A DNA stretch of 64,000 bases, from NCBI RefSeq assembly GCF_015356115.1, contig NZ_CP063056.1, forward strand, positions 2,232,001 through 2,296,000, in the 5' to 3' direction. The translations under genes and the position numbers were made by a program. Below, piece after piece: positions 9,789 through 18,325 of this stretch. Position 1 is the stretch's first letter, and each line of letters begins with the position of its first letter. The notes beneath the pieces are model-generated. The model was not told where the DNA came from, did no database searches, and saw only the letters and a list, made by a program, of their open reading frames with translations. Origin of the DNA: Rodentibacter haemolyticus (GTDB lineage Bacteria > Pseudomonadota > Gammaproteobacteria > Enterobacterales > Pasteurellaceae).

Positions 9789-11459
9789 TTACTTCGCAAT
9801 CCGTTTATATTTGATGCGGTGCGGTTGAACGGCATCAGCCCCGAGGGTTTTCTTTTTCCATTCCTCATAATCGGTGAAGTTGCCTTCGTAGAAAGTTACT
9901 TTGCCTTCATCGCCGTAGTCGAGAATGTGGGTGGCGATACGGTCTAAGAACCAGCGGTCGTGGGAAATCACTAAGGCACAGCCCGGAAATTCCAAGATCG
10001 CATTTTCCAATGCCCGCAAGGTTTCCACGTCTAAATCGTTGGTCGGCTCGTCCAGTAATAACACGTTGCCGCCCACTTGCAATAATTTTGCCAAATGTAA
10101 CCGCCCACGTTCACCGCCGGAGAGTTCGCCCACCCGTTTTTGCTGATCTACGCCTTTGAAGTTGAATCGTCCCACATAGGCACGGCTTGGAATTTCAAAG
10201 TTGCCGATCCGCATAATATCCAAACCGCCAGACACTTCCTCCCACACGGTTTTGCTGTTATCCATTGCATCACGGAATTGATCCACCGATGCTATTACCA
10301 CGGTTTCACCGAGTACGATTGAGCCGCTATCCGGTTGTTCTTGCCCTGAAAGCATACGGAATAAGGTGGATTTACCCGCCCCGTTCGCCCCGATAATACC
10401 GACAATCGCACCTTTCGGAATCGAGAAGGATAAATTATCAATCAAGGTGCGGTCGCCGTAGGATTTAGTGAGGTTTTGCACTTCGATCACCTTATCCCCT
10501 AAGCGAGGGCCAGGTGGAATAAAGAGTTCGTTGGTTTCGTTACGTTTTTGATATTCGCCGGAATTAAGTTCTTCAAAGCGTGCCATACGGGCTTTGCTTT
10601 TCGCTTGGCGACCTTTTGGATTTTGGCGAACCCACTCCAACTCTTTCTCAATGGATTTTTGCCGTGCCGATTCAGCCGCTTGCTCTTGGGCAAGGCGTTT
10701 TTCTTTCTGCTCCAACCAAGAGGAATAGTTGCCTTCCCAAGGAATCCCTTCGCCACGGTCAAGCTCCAAGATCCAACCGGCAACGTTGTCCAAGAAGTAA
10801 CGGTCGTGGGTAATTGCCACTACCGTACCTTCGTAATCGTGGAGGAAACGTTCCAACCACGCCACCGATTCTGCATCTAGGTGGTTGGTCGGCTCGTCCA
10901 GTAGCAACATATCCGGCTTTTCCAATAACAGACGGCAAAGGGCGACACGGCGGCGTTCCCCTCCCGATAAATGTTCAATTTTTGCCTCCCAATCCGGCAA
11001 GCGTAATGCATCGGCGGCACGTTCTAACTGATTGTCTAAATTATGCCCATCGTGAGCTTGAATAATCGCTTCCAATTCCGCTTGCTCTGCGGCGAGCTTA
11101 TCGAAATCCACATCGGGATCGGCATATAAGGCATAGACTTCATCTAAACGGGTTAAAGCATTTTTGACTTCGGCAACCGCTTCTTCCACCGCTTCCCGCA
11201 CCGTTTGTTGCGGCTCAAGTTTAGGTTCTTGCGGAAGATAGCCGATTTTAATCCCTGGTTGTGGGCGAGCTTCGCCCTCAATATCCTTGTCAATACCCGC
11301 CATAATGCGAAGCAGGGTGGATTTCCCCGCTCCGTTTAAGCCGAGGACCCCGATTTTCGCCCCCGGGAAAAAGCTCAAGGAAATATCTTTTAAAATATGC
11401 CGTTTCGGCGGAACAACCTTACCGACACGGTGCATTGTGTAAACAAATTGAGTGGACAT
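9789..11459 (-). CDS. ettA: Energy-dependent translational throttle protein EttA (ABC-F)
   Basis: An ABC-F ATPase that binds the ribosomal E site and gates the first peptide bond according to ATP/ADP level. The 556 residues hold two ABC domains: Walker A GLNGAGKST and GANGAGKST, signatures LSGGERRR and LSGGERGR, and Walker B LLLDEPTNHLD and LLLDEPTNDLD. Between them is the arginine-rich linker (WVRQNPKGRQAKSKARMARF), and the EttA-type arm insertion is in the first domain. Length and N-terminus (MSTQFVYTMHRVGK) are those of EttA. Confidence 0.97.
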   Translation of the reverse strand: MSTQFVYTMHRVGKVVPPKRHILKDISLSFFPGAKIGVLGLNGAGKSTLLRIMAGIDKDIEGEARPQPGIKIGYLPQEPKLEPQQTVREAVEEAVAEVKNALTRLDEVYALYADPDVDFDKLAAEQAELEAIIQAHDGHNLDNQLERAADALRLPDWEAKIEHLSGGERRRVALCRLLLEKPDMLLLDEPTNHLDAESVAWLERFLHDYEGTVVAITHDRYFLDNVAGWILELDRGEGIPWEGNYSSWLEQKEKRLAQEQAAESARQKSIEKELEWVRQNPKGRQAKSKARMARFEELNSGEYQKRNETNELFIPPGPRLGDKVIEVQNLTKSYGDRTLIDNLSFSIPKGAIVGIIGANGAGKSTLFRMLSGQEQPDSGSIVLGETVVIASVDQFRDAMDNSKTVWEEVSGGLDIMRIGNFEIPSRAYVGRFNFKGVDQQKRVGELSGGERGRLHLAKLLQVGGNVLLLDEPTNDLDVETLRALENAILEFPGCALVISHDRWFLDRIATHILDYGDEGKVTFYEGNFTDYEEWKKKTLGADAVQPHRIKYKRIAK

Positions 11460-11541
11460 AATTACCTTTTTCGTCAGTTAAAAAGTGCGGTCATTTTACT
11501 TGAAGTTTATTGATTTGCCTAACATTCCAAAAATTTTAGGC

Positions 11542-11640
11542 AAAAAAAAACCACCCGAATAGGGTGGTAGGAAAGTAGTTTAGCTATATTTATGATTATT
11601 TATTTAGGAACTTTATGAATATCAAGCAATCACTTGACGG
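11542..11640 (-). ncRNA. Candidate FNR-activated small RNA (FnrS-like)
   Basis: No ORF accounts for this intergenic DNA, yet the minus strand carries a perfect intrinsic terminator: stem ACCACCC/GGGTGGT (11568-11550), pentaloop, then nine T. About 80-90 nt upstream is a -10 element TATTAT (plus 11652-11647), and an FNR-type dyad TTGAT-N4-GTCAA is centred about 60 nt upstream of the predicted start, the class I activator position. The deduced RNA is about 99 nt. It has a 5' hairpin formed by TCAAG/CTTGA, then a long unpaired AU-rich stretch containing CUACUUUCC, then the terminator. Size, FNR control and the CGUCAAG near the 5' end recall enterobacterial FnrS. No gene lies upstream for the terminator to serve. 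Confidence 0.6.
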
Positions 11641-11693
11641 GGCGGGATAATACAGAAAATTTTTTGAAGAGAAAACCGTGATAAAACAATTAT

Positions 11694-11707
11694 TTGATAT
11701 ATGTCAA
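11694..11707. promoter_or_regulatory. FNR-box-like dyad
   Basis: TTGAT-ATAT-GTCAA, one mismatch from TTGAT-N4-ATCAA. It lies between the candidate sRNA (minus) and the DUF1007-nicO genes (plus) and could serve either. Confidence 0.6.
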
Positions 11708-11809
11708 AAAAATTGAGAGATATTTTCATTTTTAATTAAAAGAAATCAAGAAATTGATTGTGGTAGAATGCCCCACTTTGTAGCGAATATGAATAAAAAG
11801 GAGGATTCA

Positions 11810-12436
11810 TTGAGAAAGTTTTTCTTACTTTTTCTGGCTTGGATACCGCAGGTAATGGCGCATCCCCATGCGTTTATTGATATGAAGATTAAACTATTGG
11901 TGGATGAAGAGAAACTGACCGGATTTCGTATGCAATGGCGGTTGGATGAGGCAAGTTCATCAGAAATGCTGTACGACTTAGTACTGGCAGAAGGTGATGC
12001 CACGGCTAAACAACGTTTAGTGGATGACGTGATGAAAAACGTGGTCGCGGAGCATTATTTCAGCTATTTCTTTGATAAAGATAATAAAAAGATTAAATAT
12101 AAAGCGACACCGCAAAATTACGGTATGCGCGCACAAGGCACTTATTTAGATTATTATTTTGATGTGTTATTGGCGACACCGCAAAAATTGACGGCTAATC
12201 AGTTTAGCTTGATGACTTATGATAAAACCTATTATGTAGCGATGTTATATCCCGAACCTGTTCGGCAATCCGTAGATTTTTCTGCGTTGCCGGCAAATTG
12301 TCAGGGAAAACTGATTGAACCGAATATTGATGAAAAATGGCGACGTTATGCTACTTCATTAGATAAATCACAGCGCGATACAGATGATTCGCTGGGGACG
12401 ATGTTTGCACAAACCATTCAAATTCAATGTGAGTAA
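11810..12436 (+). CDS. DUF1007-family periplasmic protein, metal-export partner
   Basis: I choose the TTG at 11810: AAGGAGGA (11798-11805) is ideally spaced before it, and the protein then begins with a clean signal peptide (LRKFFLLFLAWIPQVMA, cut before HPHAFIDM). The in-frame ATGs at 11768 and 11789 would bury that signal. The mature N-terminus HPHAFID is the DUF1007 hallmark and could bind metal. These proteins usually accompany NicO-type transporters, as here: the transporter gene starts 4 nt after this stop. Role inferred: periplasmic handling of nickel, cobalt or zinc. Confidence 0.85.
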   Translation: MRKFFLLFLAWIPQVMAHPHAFIDMKIKLLVDEEKLTGFRMQWRLDEASSSEMLYDLVLAEGDATAKQRLVDDVMKNVVAEHYFSYFFDKDNKKIKYKATPQNYGMRAQGTYLDYYFDVLLATPQKLTANQFSLMTYDKTYYVAMLYPEPVRQSVDFSALPANCQGKLIEPNIDEKWRRYATSLDKSQRDTDDSLGTMFAQTIQIQCE

Positions 12437-12440
12437 TATT

Positions 12441-13427
12441 ATGATAAAAAAATGGATTATTTTGTTCGCCACAATTTTGATTGCTGCGGTTGCCTTCCCT
12501 TATTTATTCGTTAAAGTCGTGGAATGGCAACGGGTATTTAATCAGTTTATTTCGGCAAATTTACATCAAATCAAAGCGCATTCCGGTACGGCAGGTTTTA
12601 CTCTCATTGTCGTGAGCTTTTTGTATGGCGTTATTCATGCTTTGGGACCGGGACACGGCAAATTTATCATCGCCGGTTATCTTTCAACACATCAAAGCCA
12701 ATTGAAAACCAGTATGGTACTCACTTTTTTATCTTCATTAATGCAGGGGATAGTCGCTATTACCGCCACTACGATTGTTGTCGTGATACTCCGCCTTTCA
12801 TCACATTATTTTCAATTGAGTCAGCTTTGGTTGGAACGTGTGGCATTTTTGCTCTTATTAATTTTAGGAATGCGTTGGGGTTATCAGGGGATAAGAGACT
12901 GGCGTAAGAAAAATATGGTGTTGCATAGATTGCAGATTAAATCCGTACAAAAATTCTCAGTGTTAAAACAAAGTGCGGTAAAAAATCCGCGTGTTTTTTT
13001 GCCGATAAAATCGACAGCTTCTTGTTCATGCGGGCATCAGCATTTACCGAGTGATTTACAATTACAGCAAGCGAATGATTGGAAAGCGAAATTATTAGTG
13101 ATTTTGAGTATTGGTATTCGCCCTTGCTCCGGGGCAATTTTCGTTTTGTTTTTTGCCTATATGTTAGATCTTTATTGGTGGGGCGTGGTGGCAACACTTG
13201 CAATGGCATTCGGTACGGGCTTGATGTTATCGGCATTTGCACTGTTAGTACGATATATTCGTTTACATGCGATTAAATTAGCACAATGGTATCGATCACC
13301 GAGTTGGTTGGAAAAAAGTGATGTAATATTGAAATGTATAGCGGGGGCGATAATGATATTTTTTGCGCTTAGCTTATTGTACGGCACAACATTATCGGCA
13401 ACGGGCGGTGCAGCACTCTTTCGCTAA
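12441..13427 (+). CDS. NicO-family nickel/cobalt exporter-like permease
   Basis: A 328-residue membrane protein of the NiCoT/NicO (RcnA-like) group, starting at ATG 12441. It has the metal-binding motif HALGPGHGK in an early membrane segment and GIRPCSGAI in a later one, with a cytoplasmic loop carrying CSCGHQH. About six membrane segments are visible. NicO proteins usually expel nickel or cobalt. With the DUF1007 gene it forms a two-gene unit. A nickel importer (nikKLMQO) lies 13 kb away, so import and export are both encoded in this window. Confidence 0.85.
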   Translation: MIKKWIILFATILIAAVAFPYLFVKVVEWQRVFNQFISANLHQIKAHSGTAGFTLIVVSFLYGVIHALGPGHGKFIIAGYLSTHQSQLKTSMVLTFLSSLMQGIVAITATTIVVVILRLSSHYFQLSQLWLERVAFLLLLILGMRWGYQGIRDWRKKNMVLHRLQIKSVQKFSVLKQSAVKNPRVFLPIKSTASCSCGHQHLPSDLQLQQANDWKAKLLVILSIGIRPCSGAIFVLFFAYMLDLYWWGVVATLAMAFGTGLMLSAFALLVRYIRLHAIKLAQWYRSPSWLEKSDVILKCIAGAIMIFFALSLLYGTTLSATGGAALFR

Positions 13428-13454
13428 AAAAATGAAGCCTATCACCGGATAGGC
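13426..13454 (-). terminator. Terminator of tRNA-Asn
   Basis: On the minus strand GCCTATC/GATAGGC with a CGGT loop, then TTCATTTTTTT; it lies downstream of the tRNA gene and touches the 3' end of the nicO-like gene. Confidence 0.8.
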
Positions 13455-13524
13455 CCAAAACTCTCTTGGTTTGTCATTTAGAATTCGTCAAAGGAGACAA
13501 ACGAAAACTAAGCCAAAAGAAAAT

Positions 13525-13600
13525 TGGCTCCTCCTGCTGGACTTGAACCAGCGACATATGGATTAACAGTCCACCGTTCTACCGACTGAACTAAGGAGGA
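13525..13600 (-). tRNA. tRNA-Asn (GTT)
   Basis: A 76-nt cloverleaf with encoded CCA. Acceptor TCCTCCT pairs with AGGAGGA, the D-arm contains AGTTCAGTCGGTAGA, the anticodon loop reads CTGTTAA (anticodon GTT), and the T-arm has GGTTCAAGTCC. Confidence 0.97.
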
Positions 13601-13632
13601 ATAACTCTGTATCACAAGGAATCGTGTCGCGC

Positions 13633-13661
13633 ATTCTAATGATCCGAATATCATTTGTCAA
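13633..13661 (-). promoter_or_regulatory. Promoter of tRNA-Asn
   Basis: Minus strand TTGACA, 17-bp spacer, TAGAAT, followed by a GCGCG discriminator typical of stringently controlled stable-RNA promoters. Confidence 0.85.
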
Positions 13662-13728
13662 TGGATGATACGAGAAAGTTCAAAAAAATTTATCTGATTT
13701 GTTTTCCATGTTTTCTTTCCACAAATTT

Positions 13729-13763
13729 CTATCCACAAAGCCTGTGGATAACTTTGTGGATTA
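13729..13763. promoter_or_regulatory. Cluster of DnaA-box-like sites
   Basis: CTATCCACA (13729), TGTGGATAA (13743, the exact DnaA consensus on the minus strand) and TGTGGATTA (13755) lie within 35 bp, with a poorer match (CTTTCCACA, 13715) just before. The stretch is in the 426-nt gene-free space between tRNA-Asn and uvrB. The rest of that space is AT-rich and ends with a likely extended -10 for uvrB (TGCTAGAAT, 13978-13986). Confidence 0.5.
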
Positions 13764-14026
13764 AATAGCACTTAAGATCACAGAATACTGATAAATACTG
13801 GGGATTTAGGGGGCAGAGCAAAAATTGGTTGCAAAATAGCATTTCTTTATTTTTCAATATCTTAGATAAAGTCCAGTAAAAAAATTAAAATTTTTTACGG
13901 ATTTTTTATACTTTTTCTCTTGACAGCGCTAACACTGTGTAAAACTTATCTTTTTCCCTCAATCAAAGGGAGGAATATGCTAGAATAACACCGACAAAAA
14001 TTTATCAAATTTTAACCGCACTTTTT

Positions 14027-16063
14027 ATGACAGAAAAAATTAATAGTAAACCTTTTATTCTTCACTCAGATTTCAAACCTTCGGGTGATCAACCTCAAGC
14101 GATTGAAAAACTCGCAGAAAATTTAGATGATGGTTTGGCTCATCAAACATTGCTCGGGGTAACGGGATCCGGAAAAACATTTACCATCGCTAATGTGATT
14201 GCAAAACTCAATCGCCCGGCAATGTTGCTTGCCCCGAATAAAACCCTTGCTGCACAGCTTTATGCTGAAATGAAAGCGTTTTTTCCTGAAAATGCAGTAG
14301 AGTATTTCGTTTCTTACTATGATTATTATCAGCCGGAAGCCTATGTGCCGAGTAGCGATACTTTTATTGAAAAAGATGCTTCCATCAATGATCAAATCGA
14401 ACAAATGCGCCTCTCGGCAACAAAATCTTTTTTGGAACGCCGCGATACGATCGTAGTCGCATCGGTTTCCGCGATTTATGGTTTGGGCGATCCCGATAGT
14501 TATTTGAAAATGATGTTGCACTTGCAACAAGGGGCAATTATTAATCAGCGTCAAATTTTGGCAAAACTGGCGGAATTACAATATACGCGCAACGATCAAG
14601 CCTTTCAGCGCGGAACATTCCGTGTGCGTGGTGAGATTATTGATATTTTCCCGGCTGAATCGGACGATATCGCCATACGTATTGAGTTATTTGATGATGA
14701 AATCGAGCGTTTGAGTTTATTTGATCCGCTTACCGGACAGGGATTAGGGACAGTTCCACGTTATACGGTTTACCCGAAAACGCACTATGTAACACCACGC
14801 GAACGCATTTTAGATGCAATTGAAAAAATCAAAGAGGAGCTGGTACAACGCCGCGAATATTTCATTAAAGAAAATAAATTGTTGGAAGAACAACGAATTA
14901 GCCAGCGCACAATGTTTGATATTGAAATGATGAATGAGCTTGGCTATTGCTCCGGCATTGAAAACTACTCGCGTTATCTTTCAGGTCGGAATGAGGGAGA
15001 ACCGCCCCCGACTTTATTCGACTATATGCCATCCGATGCGATCCTCATCATTGATGAGTCTCATGTTACCGTGCCCCAAATCGGGGGAATGTATCGTGGT
15101 GACCGTTCACGTAAAGAAACCTTAGTGGAATACGGTTTCCGCCTGCCATCGGCATTGGATAATCGTCCATTGCGTTTTGAAGAATTTGAACGTCTTGCTC
15201 CGCAAACGATTTATGTATCCGCTACGCCCGGACCTTATGAATTGGAAAAATCCGGTGATGAAATTATCGATCAAGTCGTGCGGCCGACGGGCCTACTCGA
15301 TCCGGAAATTGAAATTCGTCCGGTTTCTATTCAGGTGGATGATTTACTTTCCGAAGCTCGTCAAAGAGCGGACAAAAATGAGCGGGTTTTAGTCACTACG
15401 CTAACCAAAAAAATGGCGGAAGATCTTACGGATTATTTAGATGAACACGGCATTCGCGTGCGTTATTTGCACTCGGATATAGACACCGTAGAACGTGTGG
15501 AAATCATCCGTGATTTACGTTTGGGAGAATTTGATGTGCTGGTCGGAATCAATTTACTCCGTGAAGGATTGGACATTCCGGAAGTGTCATTAGTGGCAAT
15601 TCTTGATGCGGACAAAGAAGGTTTTTTACGTTCGGAACGCTCGCTTATTCAAACGATTGGCCGGGCGGCACGAAACTTGAAAGGAAAAGCGATTCTGTAT
15701 GCGGATAGCATCACAAAATCAATGGAAAAAGCCATCACAGAAACCAACCGCCGCCGTGAAAAACAAATGAAATACAATGAGGAACAAGGCATTGTTCCAC
15801 AAGCACTAAATAAAAAAGTCGGTGAATTGCTTGATATCGGACAAGGTGTTACAACCAAAGGAAAAAGTAGATCACGCGGTAAAATCATTGCCGAACCGAC
15901 CGCACTTTACAATGCGCCGAAAAATGCAAAAGAATATCAACATCAGGTTAAAAAATTGGAACAGCAAATGTACAAATTTGCGCAAGACTTGGAATTTGAA
16001 AAAGCTGCCGCAATTCGTGATCAGCTCCATCAGCTGAGAGAAAAGTTTGTTATGAATGAGTAG
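14027..16063 (+). CDS. uvrB: UvrABC system protein B
   Basis: Damage-verifying helicase-like subunit of nucleotide excision repair. The 678 residues show Walker A GVTGSGKT near residue 40, the beta-hairpin region YYDYYQPEAYVPSSDT that pries the strands apart, motif II DESH, helicase motif VI (QTIGRAARN), and a C-terminal UVR domain (LEQQMYKFAQDLEFEKAAAIRDQ) that contacts UvrC. I saw no clear LexA box upstream. Confidence 0.98.
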   Translation: MTEKINSKPFILHSDFKPSGDQPQAIEKLAENLDDGLAHQTLLGVTGSGKTFTIANVIAKLNRPAMLLAPNKTLAAQLYAEMKAFFPENAVEYFVSYYDYYQPEAYVPSSDTFIEKDASINDQIEQMRLSATKSFLERRDTIVVASVSAIYGLGDPDSYLKMMLHLQQGAIINQRQILAKLAELQYTRNDQAFQRGTFRVRGEIIDIFPAESDDIAIRIELFDDEIERLSLFDPLTGQGLGTVPRYTVYPKTHYVTPRERILDAIEKIKEELVQRREYFIKENKLLEEQRISQRTMFDIEMMNELGYCSGIENYSRYLSGRNEGEPPPTLFDYMPSDAILIIDESHVTVPQIGGMYRGDRSRKETLVEYGFRLPSALDNRPLRFEEFERLAPQTIYVSATPGPYELEKSGDEIIDQVVRPTGLLDPEIEIRPVSIQVDDLLSEARQRADKNERVLVTTLTKKMAEDLTDYLDEHGIRVRYLHSDIDTVERVEIIRDLRLGEFDVLVGINLLREGLDIPEVSLVAILDADKEGFLRSERSLIQTIGRAARNLKGKAILYADSITKSMEKAITETNRRREKQMKYNEEQGIVPQALNKKVGELLDIGQGVTTKGKSRSRGKIIAEPTALYNAPKNAKEYQHQVKKLEQQMYKFAQDLEFEKAAAIRDQLHQLREKFVMNE

Positions 16064-16066
16064 AGA

Positions 16067-16121
16067 AAAGTGCGGTCAGTTTCACTAATGTTTTGAAAGT
16101 AGATAGAAATTGACCGCACTT
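16067..16121. terminator. Facing uptake-signal pair, bidirectional terminator
   Basis: AAAGTGCGGTCA and TGACCGCACTT face each other between the convergent uvrB and oxidoreductase genes. The arms form a stem with a long loop. Confidence 0.65.
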
Positions 16122-16125
16122 GCTC

Positions 16126-17235
16126 TCACGATTGACCTATAATTTCGGATAACGCAACTTTACGATTTTCATAACGGGAGCGGGTGCAAGCATCAGCCGT
16201 TGCAATAGCTGCGCGTGCGGCTTCACCGGTTAATAGCTTTTCAAACTCTGCGGTAGGGCGCATACCATGCATAATATCGTTTAGGTATTTCATTTCTTTT
16301 TTCATAATTGAGCTTAACCACATTGGGGTACGTTTGCCCGGTTTGCCATATTGAATCGCCCCATCCATTTCAGTACTGTTATAAATGCGGGTGCGATCAT
16401 CATCTTCTTCTTGACTTTCGTGTACAAGAAAATAAGTTTCTTTTCCATCCACACGTAAAGTTCCTTTGGTGTTATACATATCAATTTTAATTGCCCCTTT
16501 TTCTCCTTGGATTAATACATAATGTTCACCCCAACGGAATGCAGAGCCCCATTCAAGCACTGCAAAACGGTTGTCTTCGTATTCCATTGTGACAAAAATC
16601 ATATCGTCTTCATCACCAAATTTTTCACCGTTATGTGCAACATTAGCAGCCGCCATGGTTACCGTTTTTGGCATACCGCCCATCAGGAATTGAACGCAGT
16701 CTAGTTCGTGAATATGGTGATATAAGTGTCCCCCTGATTTTTCACGGATTTTTTTCCAAGAAATTGTCGGTTGTTCTTCTTCCCAACCATTGCGAGCGGT
16801 ATGACAATACAATACTCTGCCAATAGTGCCTTGATTAATTAGCTTTTTTGCATGATGAACACCATTAAAGAAATTCATTACGTGACCTGCCATGAATTTC
16901 ACTCCGTTTTCTTCACAAGCACGAACCATTTCATCGCAATCTTGATAATTTAATGCGATTGGTTTTTCGCAGAAAACGTGTTTTTTATTTTTTGCCGCTA
17001 ATAAAACCGGTTCCTTGTGTAAATAATTTGGTGTAGCGACAATTACGCAATCAACTTTAGAGGATGTAACTAGTTCTTCTAATGAACAGACTGCTTCGCA
17101 TTGCAATTCTTCTGCAATTGCGTTGCCATTTTCCGGATCATATACCAGGGAAATACGGGCATCTTCCTGTTCATTCATAAAACGTGCAAGTTCTGCTCCG
17201 AAATAACCTACTCCTACAACACCGTAATTAATCAT
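16126..17235 (-). CDS. nanY: Gfo/Idh/MocA oxidoreductase, YjhC/NanY-like (2,7-anhydro-sialic acid conversion)
   Basis: A 369-residue NAD-dependent oxidoreductase. The start is ATG 17235 (MINYGVVGVGYFGAE), with AAGGAG upstream. It has the dinucleotide-binding GVVGVGYFG, the conserved catalytic segment CEKPIAL with Glu90-Lys91-Pro92, and GGHLYHHIHELD at 169-179. Its whole sequence, as I recall E. coli YjhC, is strikingly close to it. YjhC (NanY) converts 2,7-anhydro-Neu5Ac to Neu5Ac by a reversible oxidation-reduction. The neighbouring YjhB-like transporter and GntR regulator support the same role. The aldolase and kinase genes for free Neu5Ac are not in this window. Specific substrate is inferred. 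Confidence 0.85.
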   Translation of the reverse strand: MINYGVVGVGYFGAELARFMNEQEDARISLVYDPENGNAIAEELQCEAVCSLEELVTSSKVDCVIVATPNYLHKEPVLLAAKNKKHVFCEKPIALNYQDCDEMVRACEENGVKFMAGHVMNFFNGVHHAKKLINQGTIGRVLYCHTARNGWEEEQPTISWKKIREKSGGHLYHHIHELDCVQFLMGGMPKTVTMAAANVAHNGEKFGDEDDMIFVTMEYEDNRFAVLEWGSAFRWGEHYVLIQGEKGAIKIDMYNTKGTLRVDGKETYFLVHESQEEDDDRTRIYNSTEMDGAIQYGKPGKRTPMWLSSIMKKEMKYLNDIMHGMRPTAEFEKLLTGEAARAAIATADACTRSRYENRKVALSEIIGQS

Positions 17236-17254
17236 ATTAGACTCCTTATTTGAG

Positions 17255-18325
17255 TTAATTTTTGAGGGTAATTCGTTCTTTAACAATCATTGAATACTTT
17301 GCTGCTTCTGCGATTTGAATTGAGTCACCAATACATTGGCTTAAGGGGGAAGTCGTTTCATTACGTAAATGTTTCACTACATCAAGTGCTTCAATTTCTG
17401 CGGCTCGACTTAACCAAAGCGGGCAAAGTGTATGGGGTTGGTTGTATTGCTGTATACCTTTTGAACTATCTCGCAAGGATAAATCAGCTTCAAATTCTTC
17501 ATATAAATCATAATGTTCGGTTTTTCCGTCTGCATAAGTGAAAGTGACGCTGGAGGTAAAAAAGTTTATGTCGATCATCCCTTTTTCACCGTGAATTTGT
17601 ATCTCCCACTGGTGTTGGCGATAAGCTGTTCCCATTTCTAAAGAGCCTAAAGCACCGTTTTTAAAGTGAAAGAGTAGCTGAATAACATCATGGCTATCAG
17701 GTGTATCTTTGTGGGCTATATTAGTAGATTGAGCATAAACAGATTGTATATTTCCCACTAACCAACATAATAAATCTAATTCGTGAATTAAATGGAAAAG
17801 TTCACCTCCGGTTAAATTAGTATCAAGTTTCCACCATTCTTTATTACTTAAATTTTCAATCCAGCGTTGGCGTACAGCTCGTACAACTGTGATTTGACCA
17901 AGTAGACGATTATCTAATATTTGTTTAACCCGTAATAAACCGGGAAGAGTACGTTCTAAATAGCCGATAAATATTTGGCGATGTTGTTCTTTTGCTAAAT
18001 TAATTAAATGTTGGCAATGAGCAGTGCTTAAAGTAAAAGGTGTTTCGATAAAAATATCACAACCTGCATTAAGAGCAAGAACAGCCGGTGAGTAGTGCGC
18101 ATAATTAGGTGTAGCGATAATAACGAGATCCGGCTTACTTTTATCCAGCAATTCTTCTGTGCTAGGAAAAACACAACTTTGATATTGTTGGGCTAATTTA
18201 TCTGCAAGAGTGGGGTTGATATCCGTCACCGCAATTAAATTTGCACCAGCTTTATAGAATGCAGAAGCAAGTTGCGAACCAAAAAAACCACAGCCGATTA
18301 ATGCGACATTAAGAGTCTTACTCAT
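17255..18325 (-). CDS. Gfo/Idh/MocA paralogue lacking the EKP lysine
   Basis: A 356-residue paralogue of the next gene. The start at ATG 18325 overlaps the regulator's stop by 8 nt, so the two are translationally coupled. The Rossmann motif LIGCGFFGSQ is intact and the C-terminal half keeps GGELFHLIHELD. However, the usual catalytic EKP is ETP (Glu94-Thr95-Pro96), and the HHIHELD of NanY is HLIHELD. Because Lys91 is the expected catalytic acid/base in NanY, this protein probably catalyses a different reaction or has a binding role. Position between regulator and nanY ties it to anhydro-sialic acid or a related sugar acid (inference). Confidence 0.8.
   Translation of the reverse strand: MSKTLNVALIGCGFFGSQLASAFYKAGANLIAVTDINPTLADKLAQQYQSCVFPSTEELLDKSKPDLVIIATPNYAHYSPAVLALNAGCDIFIETPFTLSTAHCQHLINLAKEQHRQIFIGYLERTLPGLLRVKQILDNRLLGQITVVRAVRQRWIENLSNKEWWKLDTNLTGGELFHLIHELDLLCWLVGNIQSVYAQSTNIAHKDTPDSHDVIQLLFHFKNGALGSLEMGTAYRQHQWEIQIHGEKGMIDINFFTSSVTFTYADGKTEHYDLYEEFEADLSLRDSSKGIQQYNQPHTLCPLWLSRAAEIEALDVVKHLRNETTSPLSQCIGDSIQIAEAAKYSMIVKERITLKN

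Noticed and set aside
10548..11065. Plus-strand frames inside ettA
   Set aside because: Shadows of a highly conserved minus-strand gene with no ribosome sites.
13764..14026. LexA box for uvrB
   Set aside because: No CTGT-N8-ACAG pattern was found; only a half-site ACACTGTGT near 13931.
13681..14026. Chromosomal origin oriC at the DnaA-box cluster
   Set aside because: Too few GATC sites, no AT-rich 13-mers in array, and no dnaA, mnmG or rnpA-type neighbours.
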